From contig SIJG01000037.1 of the NCBI GenBank assembly GCA_023374025.1, positions 337,680 to 401,679 on the forward strand: a DNA stretch of 64,000 nt, written 5' to 3'. Positions 1 through 15,486 of the stretch are shown here, in pieces (position 1 is the stretch's first letter; each line of letters begins with the position of its first letter). This stretch comes from Heterodera schachtii (lineage: Eukaryota; Nematoda; Chromadorea; Rhabditida; Heteroderidae). The position numbers were made by a program, and so were the translations under genes. The notes below the pieces were generated by a model. That model was given only the letters and a program-made list of their open reading frames with translations. It had not been told where the DNA came from and did not search any database.

Positions 1-1253
1 CATCGACAAGTCGGAAAACTGTCCGACATGCGGAAGAACGCGAAAGGTGAAGAGAGGGAGAGAGAAGGGACAAAGAAGAGTAGAAGAGAGGAAAGAGGAG
101 AGCAACAACTCTCCCCTCACCCGCCGCCGTCCCTAAGAAACAAAAAAAATTCTTGAAAAATTTTACATCGATTTTTAGATCCAAAAAGTAAATTCTAAAA
201 AAATTAACACTAAAATTTCAAAGAAAAAAAGGAAAGAATTTTTCGTGAAATTTTTATTAAGTTTTTTTTGGATGGACACGACGCGGGGGTGGGGAACTAA
301 AAACATTGTAGGGGGAAGAGGGAATAATGGTAGACGGAAAATGGGAAATACATTCAACAAACATTCGCGAAATTGAAGATCTGTCGAGCGCGAAAGGAAA
401 GACAAAAGCACAAAAGTTAGACGGCACAGTTCGTCCTCCTCCTCTCGCGGCCATTCTTACAAAGTCGGCAACGGCGGTGCCAAACTTGGGCAACAGTCGC
501 CTCATTTTGTGTCGGGTCGAAAGAGTCCGACTTCATCCGCCGAGTCCGATTCGCCACTGAGTGTCCGTTCATCGATGAGCGAATCCGAAAAGGAGCGAAT
601 TGAGCGCGAAAATCGGAAGAGGCGAATTCGCAAAACGAAACGAAGCGTAAAGGCACAGCATCAAACGAATGTCGAAAACGGACAGGAAGAGGCCGAAAAA
701 GTGAGGAAAAGCGATGGAAAACCAACCAAATTAATTAATTTAGAAAGCTGAGAGAGCGGCGAAGAAATTACGACAGCAAATGCAAAAGGCACTGACGAAG
801 ACAGCGGCACAACTGAAAGTGGAGGAGGAACAGCGACAGAAGGAAATGCTGCGCGAAAAGAAGGTGAGAGAGAGAGAGAGAAAGGGGACCGAAAGCGATA
901 CACAGAAAAAGAGAGAGAGAGAGAGTGAAACTCATAGAAAAAAAGAGGGAGAGAGAGAGAGAGAGCATAAAATGATTGGATGGGGCAGGGTCCAATTGAC
1001 TGTGCGTGTCGATGGTTTAAAATTGGGGAGTGAGTGACTAGGCCTCGAAGATGGTATCGAGAATTTAAAATAATTGGATAACAAAATTTGCATTTAGAGA
1101 CGAGAAGAACAATTGTTAGAGGAGTCGCGTCTTTTGAGGAAGCGCGAGAGAGAGAAGCGAAAGACGGACGACGGCAGGGAAAAAGAGCGCAGAGAGAGTG
1201 AGGCGCATTCATCCGCCGGCAGACGACGAAGACGGTCGTCCTCCGAGAAATGA
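1..1253 (+). CDS. CLASRP-like SR-rich splicing factor, 3' part
   Basis: The gene enters from the left window edge. Coding exons can be joined as about 2-49, 380-720, 755-860 and 1097-1253. The first donor (AAAG|GTGAAG) is in phase 2 and joins the exon starting near 381, giving an Arg/Ser/Glu-rich stretch with a poly-serine run. The C-terminal exons are strongly charged and coiled-coil-like (KKLRQQMQKALTKTAAQLK, then REEQLLEESRLLRKRERE) and end in Arg/Ser repeats before TGA. The KxLxxxxQKALxKT pattern followed by charged helices and an RS tail resembles the C-terminus of CLK4-associated serine/arginine-rich protein (CLASRP, an alternative-splicing regulator). This is a family-level call from memory. 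Another RS-rich protein is possible because the N-terminal diagnostic domain lies outside the window. Confidence 0.5.
51..380 (+). other. intron of the CLASRP-like gene
   Basis: Non-coding stretch between the first visible exon and the next. It starts with a purine-rich GAGAGAAG tract and then becomes AT-rich. No RNA gene or mobile element is seen. The acceptor near 380 restores the Arg/Glu-rich frame. Confidence 0.4.
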
Positions 1254-1710
1254 TCAGTGATTGGCGATAAAAGCATTCATTCGAATTGTGACTTTTTGAA
1301 TTCATCAGATGGATTATAACATTTCATTCCTAAGTTAACAGTTTTTGCCATGTTATCAATTCATACCTTTTCTTCATTTCAATTAATTTTAATTCTCTAT
1401 CGAATTCGTTAGCCTTCGATGCTTCGCTCATTCGTCTTTTTGTGTCGTACTTTTCCGTCTTTGAGTTTTGGTGCGCAGTTCAACAAAAATCTGTTCGTCG
1501 CTTCACAAAAAAATGCTGCTCTAACGAAGTGAGTCGGTTGTTTCCATGAGAGAATCATTAATTGGCGATTAGTGGAAGTCTTTCCACGTGCAGCCGATTT
1601 TTCAGATTTTGTTGCGGTTTTCATTGGTTTGGGCATTTTCGTTTGTTTAGTCATTAAGTCGTTTTGGCATTCCGTTCATTTTACCCTTTTTAATTGGACT
1701 TCGAATTCAA
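1254..1710. other. intergenic region between the CLASRP-like gene and MRPS11
   Basis: About 457 bases between two co-oriented genes. It has open frames in several directions but no recognisable protein, repeat or RNA. It must hold the 3'UTR of the upstream gene and the promoter or leader of MRPS11. Confidence 0.4.
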
Positions 1711-2696
1711 ATGGGGGTAATTCTCCGTCGTGCGTGCCGATTTAACTGTCCCCCAATTGTGAATTTTCTCTCCCTCAGACATTTGCACATCTCTCCTTTC
1801 CGTTACGCCGATTCTTCGGACGATGGCAAAGAAAAAGAAGAAAACACAATTAAAATTGACGAAACACTCCAAAAGGAAGAAAAGGATAAAGTTGACGAAA
1901 CACTCCAAAAGGAAGAAAAGGCGGCCCAATTGACGTCATTGGAGCCGCAAAGGTTGAGGATGAAGCCGGACCACCGGCGAGTGCTCGTCCGAATGGCCAT
2001 CAAAGCACACAAAATAAATGCGGCCAGCGAAGAGGGCGGCGGAATGTCCGGCGCAAAAAGGTGGCAAAAGGACGTTGAAAATACCCGTTGATTGTGAGAG
2101 TGCCCGGGCATGGCTTTCCTCATCCATTTTTGGCTTTTCTTGCCATGTCCCTCACTCACTATGCTTTCAAGCCTTCTCTCCATGAACACCACTGAAATCG
2201 ACCGGCATTTGCCCACTGCGATGACTTTGCTCCAACCTTTCGACGGCGTCCCTTTCCGCGAATTGCCCGTCGTTCACATCAAAGCGTCGTCCAACAACAC
2301 AATCATTCACGCGTTCAATTTCATTACGGTTTCGCCTCGCCTTTTCTCCTTCAAAGCTTCGCTCCCTTCAGAAGAGGCCCATTGTCTACACTTCGTGCCG
2401 CAAGGAGGGATTTAAAAACACCAAAAAGAAGTCGCCGTTGGCCGGCCAAACGACGGGCGCAGCGGCAGGTCAAAAACTGTTGAGGCGAGGCGTTTCGACT
2501 GTCCGCGTGATCATTAAGGGCATTGGGCCGGGACGGATCAGTTCGGTGAAGGGATTGGCGTTGGCTGGTGTAAATGTCGTTTCGGTGAGTGCGGTGGCAT
2601 TTGGCCAAATCTTCGGAGGAATGCCTTTTTCAGATTTCGGATGTGACGCCAATCCCCGAATTGGGGCCTCGGCCTAAGAAAATCCGAAGGGTGTGA
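1711..2696 (+). CDS. mrps-11: Mitochondrial ribosomal protein uS11m (MRPS11)
   Basis: Small-subunit protein of the mitochondrial ribosome; it binds 16S-like rRNA near the platform. Three or four exons. Exon 1 starts at ATG 1711 with an Arg-rich, mitochondrial-presequence-like N-terminus and a short internal repeat (DETLQKEEK twice). It ends at AAAAG|GTGGCA near 2060. The acceptor near 2170 joins in phase to SLLSMNTTEIDR. The uS11 core follows: VHIKASSNNTIIHAFNF, then after a short intron the signature KGIGPGRISSVKGL near 2515-2560, and after another short intron the conserved tail TPIPELGPRPKKIRRV before TGA. The TPIP..G.RP.K..R ending is diagnostic of the S11 family. An N-terminal extension over bacterial S11 is normal for mitochondrial members. 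Confidence 0.9.
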
Positions 2697-3500
2697 CGCC
2701 ATTGTGAATTGTTTTTGCGCTTTTTCTTCTGTTCTCTCCTCAACGGATGAATAAATTGATGAATGCCATTGTCGTGTTGTTTCTCTTTCTTTCTTTGCGT
2801 TGTCCTTTTGCCGCCTTTTCTTCCCGCGTTTATTTTGCGCTTTTCTCACCCTCCAATTTGCCCTCCCTCCCCATCCATTTTCTGTCTTCGGGCCAGCTCA
2901 TTGTCACTGTTAGTGTCTGTTGGGTATCGCGAATTAGTGTCCCCGCCCATATCCATGCCTTTTAAGGGCGGAGACCCCACTCTCTCCCCCCCCCCCCCGC
3001 CCGTCCCATCCGTTCTTCGGCCCAAGCACTCTCCAATCGATAGTCAGCTGTCCTCCGCCGCCTTCGCTGATTTTGCTGACAGCCGAGGGCATTCTTCAGC
3101 TGCTGTTCCCTTAGGGCCTCTCTTTTGTTCTCTCTGTTTAATTGTTTTCCCTTCCCTTTTCCTTTTTGTTTGCTTCTGTCGTTTTTCCCTCAATTTTTTG
3201 CCCTTTGGCTTAATTGACGGTTTGCCGAGTTAAAACGACCAAAAAAATGCCTTTCATTCCCATCGATTGTCTGCCCTTGGGACTTTCTTCTGTTCCTTTG
3301 ACCGTCGTCTTTATCTTTTAATTCGGCCAATGAATGTTTTGGCCAAAAGAAAAAGCACCATTAAATGCATCAAATTAAACGAAAATATTTAAAATACTTA
3401 AAAATAAAATAAAAGCAAATATAAATATACATCTTCTAAAGTCGAATGGCCATGGCTCATTCGCGATGGTGGAGAATGTTCCCATGGGTCGTCGACGAGC
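2697..3500. other. intergenic, no gene recognised
   Basis: 3' flank of MRPS11 with pyrimidine-rich sequence and a poly-C run near 2989. Open frames here are Pro/Ser/Phe-rich low-complexity translations without domain signatures. Nothing else is supported. Confidence 0.4.
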
Positions 3501-4200
3501 ATCCCCCCCCCCTCTCGACGGCACTCCCTCCATTCTCCCCCCCCCCCCTCTCGACTGCACTCTCTCTATTCCCCCCCCCTTTCTACGGCACTCCCTCCAT
3601 TCTCCCCCCCCCCCTCTCGACTGCACTCTCTCTATTCCCCCCCCCCCTTTCTACGGCACTCCCTCCATTCTCTTCCATCCCCCTCGACGGCACTCCCTCA
3701 ATTCTCCCCCCTTTCTACGGCACTCCCTCCATTCTCTCCCACCCCTCTCGACGGCACTCCTTCTATTCTCCCCCCTTTCTACGGCACTCCCTCCATTCTC
3801 TTCCATCCCCCTCGACGGCACTCCCTCAATTCTCCCCCTTTCTACGGCACTCCTCCATTCTCTCCCACCCCTCTCGACGACACTCCCTCTATTCTCCCCC
3901 CTTTCTACGGCACTCCCTCCATTCTCTCCCACCCCTCTCGACGACACTCCCTCTATTCTCCCCCCTTTCTACGGCACTCCCTCCATTCTCCCCCCTTTCT
4001 ACGGCACTCCCTCCATTCTCCCCCCCCCCTCTCGACTACACTCTCTCTATTCCCCCCCCCCCTTTCTACGGCACTCCCTCCATTCTCTTCCATCCCCCTC
4101 GACGGCACTCCCTCAATTCTCCCCCCTTTCTACGGCACTCCCTCCATTCTCCCCCCCCCCCTCGACGGCACTCCCTCTCTTCTTCCCCCCCCCCCGTCGT
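3500..4200. repeat. pyrimidine-rich minisatellite, about 30-bp unit
   Basis: Tandem array with a core unit reading roughly CTTTCTACGGCACTCCCTCC plus ATTCTC and a variable poly-C spacer of 4-11 bases. Two unit types alternate: one begins with TTTCTACGGCACTCC, the other with TCTCGACGGCACTCC. There are about 20 copies. Poly-C spacer length is the main source of variation, so translated frames drift and look like Ser/Pro/His-rich proteins. These are not genes. The array lies between MRPS11 and the PKC gene. Confidence 0.9.
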
Positions 4201-4384
4201 TGGGGTTGCCCTCCCCCAATTTTACTAATTTCTCAAATGTCCTTCACTTTTCCTCTCTTTAGCCCATTTAAGTCTTATGCTTCACTTACGATGGTAATCA
4301 TTGCTTTTTTCTTTTCTTTATCATCGGCTGAATGTGTTTTATGAATGGGAATGAATTGTTTAAATTAGCGCCACATTTTCTGCC

Positions 4385-4525
4385 TTTTCCCATTTGTCTG
4401 TCACTCTTTCCCTTTCTCTGTACTCCTCGTTTTCCCTTTCTCTCTCTCTCTTTCCCTTTCTCTCTCTCTCTCTCCTCTTTTCCCATTCTTTTTTTTTTCT
4501 CTCTGCCCCCCTTTCCTTAAGCATT
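4385..4525. repeat. CT-rich microsatellite
   Basis: Imperfect (CT)n and CCTTTCTCT repeats with a short poly-T run. Simple sequence in the intergenic space upstream of the PKC gene. Confidence 0.75.
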
Positions 4526-5611
4526 TCTCGCTTTTCCTTTTGCTTTTTCCCTATTGTTGCAGAGCAACTTAACAGGAAAACAAAATGCCCGCATTGAATA
4601 GAGAATTTTATTCGCTGCCATTTTCTCCCACACATTCAATGCCAACAAAGGTGGAAGAAGCGGGCAAAGGACGGCACAACAAACGGACCAACCGCCGACT
4701 AATTCCCCCCCCCCCCCCCTCCCCCGCAAATACAAAAGTTGGACTGAGGGCATAAGCCAATTTTGCCAATTCCTCCCTCCCCCGCTGTTGCCGCCGCTTC
4801 TCTCCCTCCGTTCACAATGCGCGTGCGTCCCCCGCGGGTCCGTCTGTCCGGCCTTGGCAAAGAAAGACCCGCTGGACGAATGAATGAATGGGAAGCATTC
4901 GTCTGCCGGGCGCTGAGAGAATGGGCGGGCGGCAGAAGAGGGAAGGGGGATTCACTCACTCCCATTCAAATGCCCCGGCCGGGCCGTTGTAAGCATTGGC
5001 TCTTGGGAATGAGGCGAAGCTGAGGGGGGCGGGGGATAGAGCCTAGCGGAGCAAAGGGGCGGGGGGTGACATAACGCGGGGCATTGATTTTCGCAAATAA
5101 TAATTTGCCCATTTTTCTCCGTGAGTGTTTCTTGCCCATTCTTTGCCTGTCCGTGCAGCACTTTCCCCGTCGTTTGTCCCCCCTTTTGTTTCCCCTTTCC
5201 TCAATATCCCCCCCCCCCCCTCATTATAAATGCGTTTGCCCCCCCCCCCTTTTCTCATTTGTTAGCCTTCCCTCCCGCGCGAGTGCCCTTTCCAAAACTC
5301 ATCACAAACAGTTCTTTCTTTCTTCCTCTCCATTGTGTCTCATTTCGACCTCCTCCCCTCTTCCGCCGATTTTCGACTCTTCGCTTTTTGTTAGCTGATC
5401 ATTCTCGCCATTTCCTCTCGTCCTTCGCTTCCTTTCCTTTCGCTCTTTCGTCGCTTTTCCTCCGCCCTTTCGTCCGTTGTCTTACGCCTTTTCTCTGCTC
5501 ATTGAATGCGGGGATTAGCCTCCATTGATCAGCTGATCACCTCACAACAGCAAAAGGCCAAAGAACAAAGGGACCGACGGGGGAAAAGGCCAAACGGAGG
5601 CCGAAAAAGCG
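4526..5611. other. upstream flank of the PKC gene
   Basis: GC-rich, with poly-C runs near 4707, 5211 and 5240. No protein domain is recognisable in either direction. Presumably it holds the promoter and 5'UTR of the kinase gene; no TATA box or initiator can be named with confidence. Confidence 0.35.
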
Positions 5612-9861
<4,250 letters not shown>

Positions 9862-10478
9862 GGGAGGAGAAAAGCACCAGAAATCGGACTCACAACAAAA
9901 TGCCAAATCACTAAGTGTACAAATGCCACCCGATGACCAAAGAGAGTGTACGCAATTAACTAATGATGGTAATTTGTGTTGTACATAACCCAGTGCTTCG
10001 TTTCCCGGATAAATTTGTACAATTCGCTTCTTCGGACTTTCGAATGAAATGGGCATTATTTATTCGAAAGATGAAAAAGTGTTTTCCATGGCACAAGCGT
10101 TACAATTAATTATTAACATTCGATTCGACTGATTTTGACGATTCGGTCGACGAAGTCCACTGTTGCATAGGTAATTTAACAAGTCGAACTTAACAAAGAG
10201 TGAAAATCACAGAAGTCGGCACGGGGAAAGTCATTCATTCCTTCGACTGTTTGGACGAGGACGAAAACCAATGGGAACGGACCTTCTCACTTTTCTTACA
10301 ATTGGTAGTTTCTGAAGAAAAAGCGAAGCCTTAAAACATGGGGAAGGGAGAGGAGGAGGGACCTGTAAGACTTTCGGGGGAAATGAGTGCGTTTTTAAAA
10401 TATATGAAAAACTTTGTTAAAATTTGCATAATTTCCATGTGGTGCCTAAAAAATTAGGGTCGCCCCTTTCCATGCGTC
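9862..10478. other. convergent intergenic region
   Basis: Between the PKC stop and the PPP1R21-like stop on the other strand. AT-rich in the middle. No RNA gene or known repeat seen. It holds both 3'UTRs. Confidence 0.4.
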
Positions 10479-12560
10479 TCAAAACGCACTTTCTCCGCCG
10501 TTTTCCACGCTCCGTTCCGTCCCATTGAGTGCCAATGTCCGATCACTTCGGCCCGTCATTTTTGCTTCATTTTCTGCCAAATGCTCATGTAAATCTGATA
10601 AAGGGAACAAATTTGGTGTTGTTGGATTTGTCTGTTTTTAATGTTTGCCTCGAAATTGCGCTTCGTAATTAATTTGGGTGGTCTCAAGAGCATCCTGAAA
10701 AGTGGCTAATGAAAAAAAGCACGGCAATGAAAGTGAAAATGCCAAAATCCAAATCCCCGGACGAACATTCAGTGAATGGCATTTGCTCGTCAACTCGCAA
10801 ATGTTCTGCTCCAATGCTTCGATGCGCTGCTGGTCACAGATTGCCTTTCTGAGCAATTCCTCACACTTAAACAATAAAAAATCCCAAAATAATGTCGAAA
10901 AATTTTTAAAAAAAACTGTTGCACATTTATTGGAGGCCTTTTTTGAGGAAATCTCCGACAGAAAAGGCCAACGAGAAAAGTGCAGGGATAATTTGCGAAG
11001 GGAGTAAGTACTGTAAGCCGAGGGTCAGAGACTGACAGCTGACGTTTCTTCGCAGGGAAACCAAAAGAGGGCAAACAAAGCGACGCACGCGGAAGGGAAC
11101 CGAACCCATGAGAAAGACAAGGCAAAACTACGCAAAACCCAATGAGCCATATGGGAAACAAAACTTAACAGCAATGACTGCACTGTGCGCCGGACCAATT
11201 TGTAGATTTTCCTAATACTGACAAATGAGTAGTTTAGGCCGGAGACAAGATTGCCACAGGCAATCAATTAGGACGAATTGGGACAAATGGGCGCTGGTCA
11301 AGTGGGTATCAGCCAGGGTTTTGGATTCCAAACAATGCCCAACCGCCACATTACAGTCTGTCCAAACTCACTTCCTGCTTGTAATAGGTCGCACGTCCTT
11401 TTGCGTGCCGCAGCGATTCTCCGAGGGTGGCAATTCTCTCCGTGGAATATTTTTCGGCTGCCGTTTCCTCCGCCGCTTCGTCTTTTGCAATTGCCGATGG
11501 TTTTCTGCTGCATAAATCGGCGGATTCATTCGCAAAAGTGGAGGAACAGCCCAAAAGGTCATCGGCCGAGTCGGTCTTCGGCACAACCGCCGACGGCGCA
11601 TTTTTCTCCTCCGAATTTGCCTCCGTCTGCTGAAGTGTTTGCCCCGGGGCAGTGTTTTCCGATTCGCCAAATTCTTTTCGCTGTTCGGCATCGAATGGAA
11701 TGGAAACGGCACTTTTCAGGGCGTCATTTTCCTTCTCCAATTCATCAATCCGACGAGTGAATGCCGTCACAGTTTCGTCAAAACGCCTTTCAACGTCGAA
11801 TAACTAAACAATTGTAAGGAATAAATAGAAAATGGCTTAATTCGCATTTAATGGACCAATTTATATGGTAATAAAAAGTCGGCCATTAGTGCCCCCCCCC
11901 CCCAATAAATCGCCACCTTCGAGTGGAGTTCACTATTTTCGTTGATTTTCCTCTCGAGTTCCCCCTCGAGCACCGAAAGTGGGTCGGAAGATGGGCCGCC
12001 CAATGTCTGCCGATGGATTCGCGAACTTTCGGCCACAAGTCGAAGATTGGCCTCTCTGTGTTTCTGCTCATAAAAGGGAAAAGTAAAAGGAATCATAAAA
12101 AGGGAGAGATTGGTCAAATTCGACACACTCATAAAAATGTGTAATTCTCTGACAATAAATATTTTATTTTTTGATTTTGCCATTCGACAGTCCGTCCGTT
12201 CGCCTTTTGCCCACCTTTTTACCCTTGGCCATGCCAAAGGTCGCTTGTTGGGCGTCCATGCTCTCCTGCAGTCCCTCCACCCGTTTCAGCAACTGTTCGT
12301 TGCGGAACAGCAGCGAGTCCCTTTCGCCCTCCAATTTGAACAGTTTCGTCTCTCTCTGTGCCATTTCCTTGCCCAAATCGGCCCTTTTCGACTGTTCTTC
12401 CACCAAAGCCGACTTAAGCACCGCCACTTGGTTCCGCACCTTAACTGTTCAAAGCCCCTTTGTATGTTTAGGTGAACGGTTTGACTGACACCTTAACATA
12501 TTCAACGGCGAGTCGCTGGTATTTTGTGGTTAAGTCGACGCCGCTGGAAATGCTCGACAT
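10479..12560 (-). CDS. ppp1r21: PPP1R21-like KLRAQ coiled-coil endosomal protein
   Basis: Human PPP1R21 (KLRAQ motif containing) is a coiled-coil component of an early-endosome complex. The start at 12560 gives MSSISSGVDLTTKYQRLAVE; the exon join AAG|GTGTCA to GTGCGG restores VRNQVAVLKSALVEEQSKRA and then LLFRNEQLLKRVEGLQ, which is the family's N-terminal KLRAQ block. Further exons encode heptad-rich helices (about 12070-11930; 11800-11360 with DETVTAFTRRIDELEKEND; 10870-10760). The C-terminal part ALETTQINYEAQFR, joined through a 54-nt GC-AG intron (10595-10648) to DLHEHLAENEAKM, matches the family C-terminal domain ending in YxxQLSMMSxHL-like sequence. The stop TGA is at 10479-10481. The exon set between 11360 and 10880 is not fully resolved. 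Confidence 0.85.
10595..10648 (-). other. 54-nt GC-AG intron in the PPP1R21-like gene
   Basis: On the minus strand CGAG is followed by GCAAAC, and the acceptor is TTATCAG. The splice turns YEAQFR plus LHEHLAE into a continuous conserved segment. Without it the frame stops at once. No GT occurs in the neighbourhood of the donor. Confidence 0.75.
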
Positions 12561-12797
12561 CGTTCGAGAGGGACGAACAACAGAAAAAGAAAAGAAAATG
12601 AATATTGAAAGGTAAAAGTAAAAGCAAATCAATTCAATTAAAATTACATTTAAAAATGGAGGATAAAAGCAATTTAATATTCAAAAAAATCAAACAAAAA
12701 ATTTGGAATAGAAAAATGGACAAAAAAAACAAATGTAAAAGATGGGATTATCGTTGTCAGATTCGGATCAACAATTGTACAATTCGACTGAACTTTC

Positions 12798-15228
12798 CTA
12801 TGCCTTTTTGTTCGGTGGCCTTCCTTTCCGCCTCTTTGGAGGCATTTCAAATGCTCCGTCAATTTCCCCCTGACTTTTGCTTCCCAAGTCCATGTACACC
12901 ATCTTTTGTTGTCCTTCGGTCGGTGTTTCGGGTTCCTTTACACTCAGATACCGTTTCTTCAATTGTTCGTCCATGACAGTGCCTTAAACAGTTGGAAATG
13001 TTGCGAACCTAATTCACTCCATGGCGTAATTTGGGAAGAGCGACCGACCATCGGTCAATGGCCGCACCTCCCCCCCCCCCCCCAATGAACGCAAAAAAAG
13101 GGACAGGAAGGAATTCAGTGAGGCCTTATAAACATTAATTAAGCAGCGATGGAAGGTGGGCCGAACGGGCGGTGGACAGTGAGTGAGCAGTATCAGCAAC
13201 CTTTGCACTTGGGACAGTGCCAAGTCCCATTCGGCGGCATTTCAAGGCCGATGCAAAAGGTGTGGTAGCCGCGGTCGCACGCGTCGCAGCACATCATCGC
13301 CGCCTGAAGAGGGAGGGAGGTGCCCACATTTTGCTTATTCCCCCCCGGTCACCTCCTGGTCGGGCTGCTCACACACTGAGCACCGTTTGCACTCAATGCA
13401 CAGCCAATCGTATTTGCGGATCACTTCGACCATGTTCAACGGCATGTCAATGCACGAGCTTAAACAAAGGGAAATTGAACAATTGTTGGGGGAAGTGACC
13501 AACGAATGCATTTGGTGCTGACAAGCGGAACATTGGACGAGCAGAGAAGCCCGGTGCGCCGGGCTCGGGTCGGCCGATTGGCACATCGAACAAATGCTGG
13601 GCTTCTGTTCGTCACGTTCGGCTTGTTTGGGCTGCTGCTGTTGGTGTTGTACATATCCCCGTGGTTTCGCCGTGTCCGTTCCATTTGCTTTTTGCGGTGC
13701 CATTTTTGGTGCGGTCGTTGTCCATGAAATTGACACCTAAAATATTTGTCGTTTCGTTTTCCTCTTCTCTCGCCTGCAATTTGTTGGCCAATTTCGACTA
13801 AACTTGGCTGAGTTTGATGTCGTCGACATTTTCCGTGTCTTCGCCTGGGGCTGTTCTGTCATTTTGGGCAAATCGTTCCTTTCCAATTGGTCAATGTCAA
13901 CAAAACCGTGCTAAACTGTCCAATCATTTTGTTTCTTTCACTTTTTATTCACTTCTCTCCGTCCGCTGTTTTGTCCACTTTTGTCACTGTTATTTTTCGC
14001 AGCTTCCAATTCTTTTTCGGAGATGGAAATCGCAGGCGGAGAAGCGTCCCTTTTCGGGCGGAACAATCCGTCGCTTTTAACCACCGAACCAAAGGGAAAC
14101 GAACGGAGCAGCGAAGAATCGAACCTGCAATATTGTGAAGGAAACGGCGGAACGGTGAGTTAATTGGAAAAGCGGCAACTTTTTGTAAAATGTGGCGTAC
14201 TGTCCGGGCATCAAAACCACGGGATAATCCGACGGTTTTGTGTGTTCGGCGGACAATCGCATCCATTTGTTGAGCGGAGAATGAATCAACTGAAAGGAAT
14301 TGGTATCCGATGGGTCCTTTCCCAAAAACCCAACAGTCACACATTTGTGTTCATCTCCCAAAACTGTTGTCTCTCCGTTCGTCGTACAAATTGCAACTCG
14401 GAATTGAATTCGCTCGCACTTTTCACGGCTTTTTGCCTAATTTCGGCCATTTTTCGTGCATCCAATTTAATCTGCCAAATATGTGTAAGCTCTCACCCAA
14501 TTTTTGTTGCTCACCGTTTCCATTTCTTTTTGTTTCTCCAAAAGTGTCCGTTTAACGCGCTCATTGCACACTTTTTGATATTCGGCGTATTCGAAAGGGT
14601 ACTCCGATGCCATCAGTTCGTGCACATCCGCCGCTTGCAGTGCGGTGAGGTGGTGGGCGGGCAGTGCGATGTTCGCCCTCAGTTCCTTCAGCAAATAGTC
14701 GCGTTCCGCTGGCTCCACCGTCCTGCGCGCCAATTCGGGGTATTTGCGCTTGAAAGAGTTAATGCCGAGCAGTTCCGATATTTGCTCCTGAACAAATGCC
14801 GTGTTACACCCAAAAAAACGATTTATTTTTTTCCGTTTTTTGCCTGGAGGAAGAATTTGTCGCCCGATTTGTTTGGCCATTCGTATTCGACAATGTCCGC
14901 CGCCTGAATTGGCACGTGCGTAACGTCCGGTGCCAAAACAGCGCGGCTCGGCGTTTTGGACTTTGGCTTAGAGGCAACATCGCCTAATTGGTAATTAATA
15001 AGGTTTAAAGAGGCGGACCGAACACTGTTTACTTTCCGATTGCGACATTGACAACAGAGAATCGGTCTCCTGCTGAGGCGAATCATTTGTTTCCGCAAGG
15101 CTTTCGGTAATCGGCAAATTGTCTTCGCTTTCATTTCGGATAATCATTGGCGCGCTAAAATCCGCTTCTTCATTAAGCTCGATAGTTTTATTCTCGCTCA
15201 ATAAACTGCTGCTGCTGGCATCTTCCAT
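12798..15228 (-). CDS. phf-10: PHF10/SAYP-like double PHD finger protein (PBAF subunit)
   Basis: Chromatin-remodelling subunit (BAF45a/SAYP family). Start 15228 gives an acidic Ser-rich N-terminus ([14 protein letters not shown]). The SAY region follows: [10 protein letters not shown] (about 14900) and [20 protein letters not shown] with [20 protein letters not shown] (about 14800-14560). Later exons around 14390-14164 and 14100-14000 are less conserved. Two adjacent PHD fingers come next: PHD1 with [11 protein letters not shown]...CSACQHQMH and [20 protein letters not shown] (13640-13380), and PHD2 with [27 protein letters not shown] and TWHCPKCK (13380-13200). A donor AAAG|GTTGCT joins in phase to a final exon (about 12983-12798) ending in the AT-hook-like [12 protein letters not shown]. 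The end is 258 bp from RAB3GAP2 and 237 bp from PPP1R21, on the same strand. Confidence 0.88.
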
Positions 15229-15486
15229 TAACCCCTTTTAAGTAAAATTGGCTTTTTTCTAAAAAATGAGTCCAAATTATTGGATGTAAATAAAAGATAT
15301 AAGCGAATATTTTTGTGATCATATCTCAGCGGACGCTACACAAAAATTCTACTTTTTTTTTTGTTGAGATGCACTTATTTAATCTGTAAGAAAGACGTCA
15401 CAATAATTAAACATAAATTCGAATTAAATTATTTGTATCACATGAACATGTTGGTCTCTTGGGATATTCTATTTCTGGTTTTAAGG
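15229..15486 (-). other. short spacer between RAB3GAP2 and PHF10 genes
   Basis: AT-rich 258-bp spacer between two same-strand genes. On the minus strand a TTTTTTAG acceptor-like site lies about 37 bp upstream of the PHF10 ATG. It could be a trans-splice acceptor; this is inference. Confidence 0.35.

Noticed and set aside
3446..4344. Pro/Ser/His-rich frames of 260-290 codons
   Set aside because: Frame drift through a pyrimidine minisatellite with poly-C spacers.
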